This document shows positions 28,925-36,359 of a stretch of 36,359 bases of DNA, piece by piece. Source of the DNA: Verrucomicrobiota bacterium (GTDB taxonomy: Bacteria > Verrucomicrobiota > Verrucomicrobiia > Limisphaerales > UBA9464). The stretch is from NCBI GenBank assembly GCA_026397755.1, contig JAPLUF010000096.1, positions 1-36,359 on the forward strand, read 5' to 3'. The first letter of the stretch is position 1; each line of letters starts with the position of its first letter. The translations under genes and the position numbers were made by a program. The notes under the pieces are model-generated. The model had not been told where the DNA came from. It saw nothing but the letters and a program-made list of their open reading frames with translations, and made no database searches.

Positions 28925-29914
28925 TTAGGGGGTTTCGCTGTGTTGCGAAAGCTCGGGGCTTCGAAGTCGGCTGTCAACCGAGCCCATGCGGTATCGCCAC
29001 CCGCGCAGGATGAGTCCTTCCGTCGGACTGAAGAGCCAGACCACACAAAACCAACCGGCCCCCGCCACGACCGTCGCTCCGGCTGGCGAGCAATCCAGCG
29101 CCACCGAAAGGTGCATGCCGCTAATCGCGCTCAAAGCCGCGTGGACCGTGGTCCAGGCTAGGCGGGGAATCATTCGGTCGGTCAACAGTGAAGCCGTGGC
29201 ACCGGGCAAGATCAGCAGCGCGATGACAAGGATCGCACCCACCGCTTCGAAGGAGGCTACCACGACCATGGACAGCCAAAGCATCAATCCATGGTGGATC
29301 ACCCCAACCCGAATTCCGAGGCAGGCAGCCAACCCGGGATCGAAAGAAGTAATTAGCAATTCCTTGTAGAAGGTCACCAGAAGCACCAGGGACACCATCA
29401 AGACCACAGCCAACCTCAGCAATGGGGGTGGGCCCAGCACCCAGCCACCGATCCGGACCGGAGGTTCGAGGGGGATCATCGGCAATTCCCCATTGAGAAC
29501 GCAGTCTTGATCCAGATCCACCTTGTCGGCAAAGACGGCGATCAGCACCACCCCGATGGCAAAGAGCGTGGAAAAAGCGATACCGATGGCCGCATCTTGC
29601 TTGAGTCTCGAATGGCGGGAAATGAGCTCGATCAACCCGTGCGTCAACCAAGCAGCGACCATCGCCCCCAGAACCATCGCTCCGATGCCGCGGGAACCCG
29701 TGATCAGGAATGCCAGGGCAATGCCCGGCAGCACGCTATGACTGATGGCATCGCCCAACAAGGCCATCCGCCGCAAGATGAGGAAGTTGCCGATCAGCCC
29801 ACACGTCGCACCCACGAGAAATGTCACCAAAGCCATGAGCCCGTGGCTTCCTAACTCCGTGGTCCAAGGTTCGACAAAGACGCGGTGGGCTTGAAACTCC
29901 GGGATCAGCGTCAT
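28925..29914 (-). CDS. Metal ABC transporter permease (TroD/MntD/YtgD-like)
   Basis: GATCGLIGNFLILRRMALLGDAISHSVLPGIALAFL; EAVGAILVIALLILPGATASLLTDRM; ATGA overlap with upstream gene. Confidence 0.93.
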   Translation of the reverse strand: MTLIPEFQAHRVFVEPWTTELGSHGLMALVTFLVGATCGLIGNFLILRRMALLGDAISHSVLPGIALAFLITGSRGIGAMVLGAMVAAWLTHGLIELISRHSRLKQDAAIGIAFSTLFAIGVVLIAVFADKVDLDQDCVLNGELPMIPLEPPVRIGGWVLGPPPLLRLAVVLMVSLVLLVTFYKELLITSFDPGLAACLGIRVGVIHHGLMLWLSMVVVASFEAVGAILVIALLILPGATASLLTDRMIPRLAWTTVHAALSAISGMHLSVALDCSPAGATVVAGAGWFCVVWLFSPTEGLILRGWRYRMGSVDSRLRSPELSQHSETP

Positions 29915-31434
29915 GAGCGTCCTCCATAGCCCACCGGACGATCTCCGGTACTACGGGCACCGAGGGGGGCACCCGACATCAAGGCCGGGAGCGACGGGAT
30001 GGGTCGCCCGTGCGGGTCAGTGTCGATCCGGGGCAACCGACGTTCCAATTCACGAACCATGGCCTCACCCAGCACGTGCTCGATCTTCTCTGCGTCGTCG
30101 TGCACGTGGTCCGGCGCGATCTGGGCTGCATGAGTCAGGTAGAGTTCCCACAGTCGGTGGTTCCGCACGATGGCACAGGCCCGTAGCCATCCGGACGGAG
30201 TCAGCGCAACCCGATCTCCGGAGGCGGTCGCAAACTCCACCGCAACCAACGACCGGATCTCGGCCTCGACTGCGGCGGGGGCCAACCGACGCCGCGCCGT
30301 CAAGGCAGCCACAGTGATTGTCTCCGACGCAAATCCATCGGACTCGAGCACTTGATAAATCGCCTTGAGGGTGTTTTCTCGCTCGATACGCACCCGTTGA
30401 GAGCGCTGCCGATACCAACGGGGCACAATGCCCTGGCGTGGCGAAAACAGCAGAGCCAAAGCAAAGAGCAGGCTTGCCGACAGCACCATGAACGGCCCGG
30501 TGGGCAGCCGAGTGCCTAAGAAAGAAAGGAAGGCTCCACTCAGTCCAGAAATCATCCCGAGGCAAGAACTCCAGACCAGCATTCGATGGAAACGATCTGT
30601 GAGGAGCGAGGCGGTCGCCGCGGGGATGATGAGCATGGCCGAAACGAGGACCACACCCACCGCCTGGAGCGCGGACACCACAGCAAAAGCCAAAAGCATC
30701 ACCAGCAGACGTTCAAACCACACCGTGGGGAGTGCCAGGACCCGGGCAAATCCCGGATCAAAGCTCACCAGCAGGAACTCCTTGTAGCCCAATCCCAGAA
30801 GGCCCACCACCACCAGAGTCACCGCTCCCATCACTTGAATATCTCCAGGACCCAGAGCCGCGGCCTGACCGAACAGGAAGGTCTCGATGCCACTCTTGTT
30901 GCCGGTCGGCAGGCGTTGGAACATCGACATCAGGCACAGTCCCAGACCAAAGAAGGAAGCCAGCACCATACCCAGCGCCGTGTCCTCTTTGAGACGTGTG
31001 GTTCGGGTTAGGATCGAAACGGTCGCAGAACCGGCCAACCCGGCCAGCAGCGCACCGATAAAAATAGCCAACGGGTCCTTCTCGAGATTCCACAAGAATC
31101 CCAAGGCCACTCCGGGCAGTACTGCATGGGAAAGGGCATCCCCGAGCAGCGCCATGCGCCGCACCACCAGAAAACTTCCTAAGAGGCCACAGGAGATCCC
31201 CAGCAGGAGGGTTCCCAGGCAGGCATACCGCACCGCCGGATCGGACAACGTGACAAAACGCCAAGCCTGCTCGGTCCATCGGGTCTGGGTCAGGTCTCCG
31301 ATCTTGGCGGCCTGCGCGGAGAACGCCGAAACGAGCAGCAAAGCCCAGCCCAGCCCCATGCCCATGAGCCGATGGCCGGACCCGGCCCGTCGCCCAAAAG
31401 GCTGAGTCGAATCTCCCAGGGAGGCAGCGCTCAT
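29911..31434 (-). CDS. Metal ABC transporter permease fused to C-terminal DtxR/MntR-like regulator domain (YtgCR-like)
   Basis: Permease: GISCGLLGSFLVVRRMALLGDALSHAVLPGVALGFL, LQAVGVVLVSAMLIIPAATASLLTDRF. C-terminal winged helix + dimerisation: IERENTLKAIYQVLESDG...VRNHRLWELYLTHAAQIAPDHVHDDAEKIEHVLGEAMVRELERRLPRIDTDPHGRPIPSL. Start ATG 31434 overlaps stop of the ATPase. Confidence 0.93.
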   Translation of the reverse strand: MSAASLGDSTQPFGRRAGSGHRLMGMGLGWALLLVSAFSAQAAKIGDLTQTRWTEQAWRFVTLSDPAVRYACLGTLLLGISCGLLGSFLVVRRMALLGDALSHAVLPGVALGFLWNLEKDPLAIFIGALLAGLAGSATVSILTRTTRLKEDTALGMVLASFFGLGLCLMSMFQRLPTGNKSGIETFLFGQAAALGPGDIQVMGAVTLVVVGLLGLGYKEFLLVSFDPGFARVLALPTVWFERLLVMLLAFAVVSALQAVGVVLVSAMLIIPAATASLLTDRFHRMLVWSSCLGMISGLSGAFLSFLGTRLPTGPFMVLSASLLFALALLFSPRQGIVPRWYRQRSQRVRIERENTLKAIYQVLESDGFASETITVAALTARRRLAPAAVEAEIRSLVAVEFATASGDRVALTPSGWLRACAIVRNHRLWELYLTHAAQIAPDHVHDDAEKIEHVLGEAMVRELERRLPRIDTDPHGRPIPSLPALMSGAPLGARSTGDRPVGYGGRS

Positions 31435-32222
31435 GTCAGTGAGCCTTGGCCCCGAACCGCCTCGGCGACTTCGCTCAAGATCGTCAGGCGGCCACCGTAG
31501 GTCTTCTGGAGCAACTCCGGAGTGAACACCTGCTCGGTCGGCCCGAAAGCCACCACCCGCATGTTGAGGAGGAGCAACCAATCGAAATAGGTGCGAGCCG
31601 TGGGCAAATCATGGTGTACCACGAAGATGGTCTTGCCCCGTGAACGCAACCCCTGCAGCAACGAAATGATTGCCGATTCGGTGGCGGCATCCACCCCGGT
31701 AAAGGGTTCCTCCATGAAGGACATGTCACTCTCCTGAGCCAGTGCCCGTGCCAGGAAAACCCGCTGCTGCTGCCCGCCGGAAAGATTTGAAATCTGCCGG
31801 TCGGAGAAGGGTAGCATTTGAACCTGTTCCAAGCATTCCCGGGCAATCCGGCGATCTTCTGGGCTGGGTCTTTTGAAGAGCCCAATCCGTCCGTAGCGCC
31901 CCATAAGAACCACATCCATGACGCTCACCGGAAAATCCCAATCCACCGATTCCCGCTGCGGCACATATCCAACACGATTCAAGGATTGAGCCACCGGTCG
32001 ACCGAACGCAGTCACCCAACCGGACGAACACGGCAAAAGCCCCATGCAGGCCTTGATCAACGTGGATTTGCCCGCTCCATTGGGCCCGACTATACCGATG
32101 AGTTTTCCCGCCGGGGCCACAAGATCGATACCCCAAAGCACCGGCTTGTTGCGGTAGGCCACCGTCAGGTCGTGAATTTCCAATGGCGGAACGTTCGCCG
32201 GATTCCCAGTCACCGAGCTCAT
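31431..32222 (-). CDS. Metal ABC transporter ATP-binding protein (TroB/MntB/YtgB-like)
   Basis: GIVGPNGAGKSTLIKA Walker A, NLSGGQQQRVFLARALAQE signature, MEEPFTGVDA Walker B. Confidence 0.95.
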   Translation of the reverse strand: MSSVTGNPANVPPLEIHDLTVAYRNKPVLWGIDLVAPAGKLIGIVGPNGAGKSTLIKACMGLLPCSSGWVTAFGRPVAQSLNRVGYVPQRESVDWDFPVSVMDVVLMGRYGRIGLFKRPSPEDRRIARECLEQVQMLPFSDRQISNLSGGQQQRVFLARALAQESDMSFMEEPFTGVDAATESAIISLLQGLRSRGKTIFVVHHDLPTARTYFDWLLLLNMRVVAFGPTEQVFTPELLQKTYGGRLTILSEVAEAVRGQGSLT

Positions 32223-33160
32223 TTCAACCCTTCCACAATCCGATCGACGTTCTGCCGAATCATCCCCTGGTAGGTGCCCAAGTCATACCCACCATGGCGC
32301 TGTCCCGGCGTCCCCATGGCGTCTGAGAACAGTTCACCACCCAACTTTACGCCGGCATCCTGCCGAATGCGCTCCAGGCTGGCATGAGACACACTGCTCT
32401 CGACGAAGACGGCGGGAACACCCTTGGATCGAATGAAATCCGTCAACTGGGTCATGTCCGCCAAGCCGGCTTCGGTCACGGTCGAGATCCCCTGCAAGGC
32501 AACCACCTGAAATCCGTAGGCTTTGCCGAAATATCCAAAGGCATCGTGACTGGTCACTAAGATGCGTCGGGGTTTTGGTACCGTGGCAACGCGCGTCAAC
32601 ACCCACTGGTGGAGGTCCTTCAATTCCTGCTTCACGGTCGCGGCGCGCTGTCGGAAACCCACTGCTGAGTCGGGGCGTGCGGCGGCGAATTCCTCGGCCA
32701 CTACCTCGGTGCATCGAGACCAGAGTTCCACATCGAACCAGACATGTGGATCGACAATCCCGTCCTGCCCCACACGGATCAACCGCTCCGGAGGAAGCCC
32801 ATCGGTGACAGCCCGCACCCGCCGTCCCGACCGAGACAAGCGTTGGAAGGTCTCTTGCATCTTCCCCTCCAAATGCAGTCCGCCGTACAAAATCACCTCC
32901 GCACGTTGCAGGCGGATGAGGTCTGAAGAGGTCGCTTTGTAAAGATGGGGGTCCACCCCGGGGCCCATCAATCCCTCCACCACCACTTCCTGTCCGCCCA
33001 CCCCACGGGCCAAATCGGCCACCATTCCCACGGTGGCACAGACCGCGAGAGGTGCCCCCAGTGCCCGCAGCCCACAGAGGCCTGTGCCGACCATGATCAA
33101 GAGGGCAACGTGCGGCTCCAACCAACGGAGCAGACCTCCAAAACGTTTCCTCGAATTCAT
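32219..33160 (-). CDS. Metal ABC transporter solute-binding protein (TroA/ZnuA/YtgA-like)
   Basis: VCATVGMVADLARGVGGQEVVVEGLMGPGVDPHLYKATSSDLIRLQRAEVILYGGLHLEGKM; DPHVWFDVELWS; LVTSHDAFGYFGKAYGFQVVALQGISTVTEAGLADM. Start at 33160 (MNSRKRF). Confidence 0.93.
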   Translation of the reverse strand: MNSRKRFGGLLRWLEPHVALLIMVGTGLCGLRALGAPLAVCATVGMVADLARGVGGQEVVVEGLMGPGVDPHLYKATSSDLIRLQRAEVILYGGLHLEGKMQETFQRLSRSGRRVRAVTDGLPPERLIRVGQDGIVDPHVWFDVELWSRCTEVVAEEFAAARPDSAVGFRQRAATVKQELKDLHQWVLTRVATVPKPRRILVTSHDAFGYFGKAYGFQVVALQGISTVTEAGLADMTQLTDFIRSKGVPAVFVESSVSHASLERIRQDAGVKLGGELFSDAMGTPGQRHGGYDLGTYQGMIRQNVDRIVEGLK

Positions 33161-33202
33161 AAACCTTAAACTCCGCCGGAAAAAGTGTTGAGTCAAACAC
33201 GT

Positions 33203-33220
33203 TGTTTTACGCATAAAACA
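33203..33220. promoter_or_regulatory. Candidate metalloregulator operator: inverted repeat TGTTTTA-CGCA-TAAAACA upstream of the metal ABC operon
   Basis: Perfect 7-bp arms, 43 bp upstream of the solute-binding protein start; further overlapping TGTTT/AAACA arms adjacent (33185-33208). Confidence 0.5.
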
Positions 33221-33300
33221 TTTCAACTCGCGGGACCACCGATTATTCGGATTAGCAAATCCGGCTTGAAGCACCTGCGCTTCAGCCGTCACCGTTGCTC

Positions 33301-34839
33301 ATGGAGCAGATCGTCATCCTCGATTTCGGATCCCAGTACACCCAAGTCATCGCGCGCCGGGTCCGTGAACTGAACGTTTACTCGACCATTCTGCGCTTTG
33401 ACACCCCGGCCTCTGAGATCCAGAAACTCGGCGTCAAAGGCATCATCCTCTCCGGCGGTCCTTCTTCGGTGTACGCGCCGAAGGCACCCCTGCCCGATCC
33501 GGCTATCTTTGACTTGGGAGTGCCCGTGCTCGGCATTTGCTATGGCGTCCAGTTGATGGGGCATTTCTTGGGCGGAAAAGTGGAGAAAGGCACGAAGCGG
33601 GAATACGGCAAAGGAACCCTCACCGTCACGCGGAAGGAGTGCCCCCTCTTTCGGAAACTGCCCAAGAGCCTCCAAGTTTGGAATTCCCATGGCGACAAGC
33701 TGACCCGCCTTCCAAAGGGTTTCACGTCGGTGGCCACAACTGACAATTCTGAATACGCCGCCATCGAGAACACGGCAAAATCTTATTTCGGCATCCAGTT
33801 CCACCCCGAGGTTGTGCATTCGCCCCGGGGCAAAGAAATCTTATCCAACTACGTGCGTGGCGTTTGCGGCTGCCGCCCCAACTGGACCATGCGGAATTAT
33901 GTGGAACAGGCCTGCGAAGAAATCCGGGCGAGGGTCGGCAAGGAGAAGGTCATTCTCGGGCTTAGTGGTGGTGTGGATTCCAGCGTCGCAGCCGCCTTGA
34001 TCCACAAAGCCATCGGCGACCAACTGACCTGCATCTTCGTCAACAACGGTCTGCTCCGCCACCGGGAGGCCGAAGTGGTTCAGGAGGTCTTCGGACGCCA
34101 TTTCAAACTCAAGCTCCAGTACGAGAACGCCACCGCGTTGTTCCTGCGCAAGCTCAAGGGCGTGACGGATCCGGAGCAAAAGCGAAAGGTCATCGGCAAG
34201 ACGTTCATCGATGTCTTCCAGACGGCCACTCGTCGCGCCGGCAAGGCCAAGTTCCTCGCCCAAGGAACCCTCTATCCGGACGTCATCGAGTCGGTCCCCA
34301 TCGACGGAAACCCTGCCCACATGATTAAGAGTCACCACAACGTGGGTGGCCTCCCTGAGGGCATGAAGTTCCAATTGCTCGAACCGCTTCGCAATCTCTT
34401 CAAGGATGAGGTTCGCCAATTGGGCCTCGAATTAGGTCTACCCAAAGAGATCGTGCATCGACAGCCCTTTCCTGGCCCGGGCTTGGCCGTGCGCTGCCTT
34501 GGGGAGTTGACCCCAGACAAGTTGTAAATCGCCCGCAATGCAGACCGGATCGTCGTCGAAGAAATGAAGGCGGCCGATTGGTACTACAAGACCTGGCAAT
34601 CTTTCGCAGTGCTGCTGCCGGTGCGCAGCGTCGGTGTCCAAGGTGATGAACGAACCTACGCCTACACCATCGCCCTGCGGATCGTGGAATCGCAGGACGG
34701 CATGACCGCCGATTGGGTGAAGGTTCCCTACGAGCTCCTCGAACGGATTAGCACCCGCATCACCAACGAAGTCCAAGGGGTGAATCGAGTGGTGCTCGAC
34801 ATCACCAGTAAACCGCCCGGCACGATCGAGTGGGAGTGA
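33301..34839 (+). pseudogene. guaA: guaA (GMP synthase, glutamine-hydrolysing) interrupted by an in-frame TAA at 34525-34527
   Basis: GATase domain ([51 protein letters not shown]), ATP-PPase ([21 protein letters not shown]), then ...[62 protein letters not shown]...[13 protein letters not shown] in one frame. Confidence 0.93.
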
Positions 34840-34899
34840 TCGAGAGCCCGTGGAGTCGGCACCCGCAACCGATGCACTGTGCTTAGAATTTTTGACAAT

Positions 34900-34916
34900 C
34901 CAGGGTCTTACCCTGG
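34900..34916. other. Short perfect hairpin CCAGGGT-CTT-ACCCTGG between guaA and the flagellar genes
   Basis: Direct reading; no T-run on either strand, so terminator function is uncertain. Confidence 0.4.
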
Positions 34917-34979
34917 GTGGGGCCGAAGTGCGCCCGCTGATCGGCTAAACGGTGCGATGACTCTCCCAACAAGGGCCCA

Positions 34980-35324
34980 TCACTCAGCGGCCGCCGTGTA
35001 GCCGCATTCGAGTGTAATAATCTCACCGCACCCACATTGAACCTCAATGTGAGTAATCCGATCACCGTTCCGGATCAACCGCGTGATGGCAGTAGAGATC
35101 CTCGGGGCGGGCTCCATGGCCACCGCATGGGTCGAACCGCCCGCGGGCCCATGGGTTAGGTGGGAGGCATGGGCCCCAACGTCCGTCGTCGGCCGGGTGT
35201 TGTCGCCGGACACACCGATCGGATGAAACTGGCTCTTGAAGTCCCGTTGGCCCGTCGCTCTCCCCGATGGAGTGGTTCCTGAAGCGTTGGCTCCAGTAGT
35301 CAGTGGTTTGAAATTGGAAGGCAT
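34980..35324 (-). CDS. Hypothetical protein downstream of motB, with CxC motif
   Basis: 114 aa ORF, same strand as and close behind motB; C-terminus IRNGDRITHIEVQCGCGEIITLECGYTAAAE. Confidence 0.6.
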   Translation of the reverse strand: MPSNFKPLTTGANASGTTPSGRATGQRDFKSQFHPIGVSGDNTRPTTDVGAHASHLTHGPAGGSTHAVAMEPAPRISTAITRLIRNGDRITHIEVQCGCGEIITLECGYTAAAE

Positions 35325-35343
35325 GGAAGGCGGAGGGAAAACC

Positions 35344-36075
35344 TCAGAATTTATACACGTTCTCGTTGGCCCGGAGAATCAGCGTCACACGACGATTGCG
35401 TTCATCGGTGGCAGCAATCCCTTCGATCGGTGCGGTGTCGGCATACCCGGAGACCCTCCGGATCTGAGAGGAACGCACGGAGTGTTCCATCAGGAGTTTG
35501 CGGGTGGTATGAGCACGTTCCGTGGACAGGTCCCAGGCGTCCGGCTCTCCGGCCTTGGGTTTGTAGTTGACCTCGGTGTGGCCTTCAATTTCCAGGGTGA
35601 AATGATTGGTAAATCGGGTGATCTGCCAGGCCATCGTGGTGAAAATCCATCGGCCATATTCCGAAAGCTCCGGCGAACCCGTGTCAAACAGGGGCCTTTG
35701 ATGCCGGTCAAACATCGTCAGGCGGATGCCGTCGGAGAGCAGTTCCATGCGCAGCGACTGATCCTCAGGCATTTCGGGGTTGGTCGCCAAGGTCTTGAGC
35801 ATGTCCTGGCTAATACGACGGAGAATGCCCAGCTCGATCGGCGCATTGGCCTCGAAATTTCCCTTGGAGTAGGTTTTGTCGTTTTCTTTGTTGGAATTAA
35901 AAATGCCCGTCGAACGTTTTTCTGTGGCCGCAAAGGGATTCCGGAAAGTCCGGGACACGGCGTCCTTTACCTTCGAGTCTTGAGACACCAACCACAGCAC
36001 CAGAAATAATGCCATCATCGCGGTGATGAAGTCCGCGTAAGCGACCTTCCATGCTCCTCCTCCTCCTCCAGCCAT
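35344..36075 (-). CDS. motB: Flagellar motor protein MotB (OmpA-domain)
   Basis: GAWKVAYADFITAMMALFLVLWLVSQ; OmpA-like FTLEIEGHTEV...LSTERAHTTRKLLMEHSVRSSQIRRVSGYADTAPI. Confidence 0.93.
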   Translation of the reverse strand: MAGGGGGAWKVAYADFITAMMALFLVLWLVSQDSKVKDAVSRTFRNPFAATEKRSTGIFNSNKENDKTYSKGNFEANAPIELGILRRISQDMLKTLATNPEMPEDQSLRMELLSDGIRLTMFDRHQRPLFDTGSPELSEYGRWIFTTMAWQITRFTNHFTLEIEGHTEVNYKPKAGEPDAWDLSTERAHTTRKLLMEHSVRSSQIRRVSGYADTAPIEGIAATDERNRRVTLILRANENVYKF

Positions 36076-36106
36076 GATTCGTAAGGGTTTGGTGTTAGTG
36101 TTTAGG

Positions 36107-36359
36107 CTATTTGCTAGCGGCCTTGAGCATCGCCTCTAACTCATCGGCGCTTGGCTTCACATCCCCAGGCAGGCCGCGTCGCGCCATCTCCAATGCCATC
36201 ATGGGGGCAGTACCGGTGGCGAAGCTCGCAACGGCCTTAGCCAAGGTCCGGTAGTAGCCGATCTCGGCGTGGCCATTGAAAACCATGGCTGCGGCCAGCG
36301 GGCTGAGGAACCCGAAAGAGACTAGAATTCCCAAGAAGGTTCCGACCAGTGCCGCGGCC
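36107..36359 (-). CDS. motA: Flagellar motor stator protein MotA, C-terminal part (5' end outside window)
   Basis: AALVGTFLGILVSFGFLSPLAAAMVFNGHAEIGYYRTLAKAVASFATGTAPMMALEMARRGLP. Confidence 0.88.
   Translation of the reverse strand, partial: AAALVGTFLGILVSFGFLSPLAAAMVFNGHAEIGYYRTLAKAVASFATGTAPMMALEMARRGLPGDVKPSADELEAMLKAASK

Noticed and set aside
33841-34419. 192-aa minus-strand ORF inside guaA
   Set aside because: Shadow of the conserved GMP synthase ATP-PPase domain
34564-34839. Separate small gene downstream of guaA
   Set aside because: It is the in-frame continuation of guaA after the TAA and encodes the normal GuaA C-terminus; treated as part of the interrupted gene, although reinitiation is possible
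1-36359. CRISPR arrays, tRNA/rRNA genes, complete IS elements, prophage or canonical defence systems
   Set aside because: No regularly spaced repeats, no recognisable RNA gene, no intact transposase/integrase or defence-family motifs were seen; a tRNAscan/Infernal and PADLOC run would be needed to be definitive

Overview
Chromosomal window from what looks like a Verrucomicrobia / PVC-superphylum bacterium. The basis is a pseudopilin with [24 protein letters not shown]...SNLRQLGLA, a Verrucomicrobia-style C-terminal '[10 protein letters not shown]...FYKVK' module, and a Chlamydia-like ytg operon order. No rRNA, tRNA, CRISPR array or intact IS was recognised. Main content: FAH-family hydrolase; class V aminotransferase; decayed TerC and UspA remnants; BD-FAE-type esterase; secreted CBM9-like protein; pseudopilin; LacI regulator; Cus/Czc-type heavy-metal RND efflux operon; PPi-dependent phosphofructokinase; threonine aldolase; rsmH; bifunctional aldolase/SDR; sigma54 response regulator plus TPR protein; fused RluA-type pseudouridine synthase/RlmI-type methyltransferase; CPBP (pepcterm_CAAX-like) protease; trmL; thioredoxin; four-gene metal ABC operon whose first permease carries a C-terminal DtxR/MntR-like domain; guaA; and motB/motA at the right edge. 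Strongest observations: (1) guaA is split by an in-frame TAA, with the rest of the conserved C-terminal domain intact downstream; (2) the ytgABCRD-like operon has a permease-repressor fusion with MntR-like metal ligands and a palindrome upstream; (3) a graveyard holds an internally deleted TerC gene and a UspA C-terminal fragment; (4) the RluA-RlmI fusion; (5) a composite hairpin/tandem-repeat structure lies between convergent genes.
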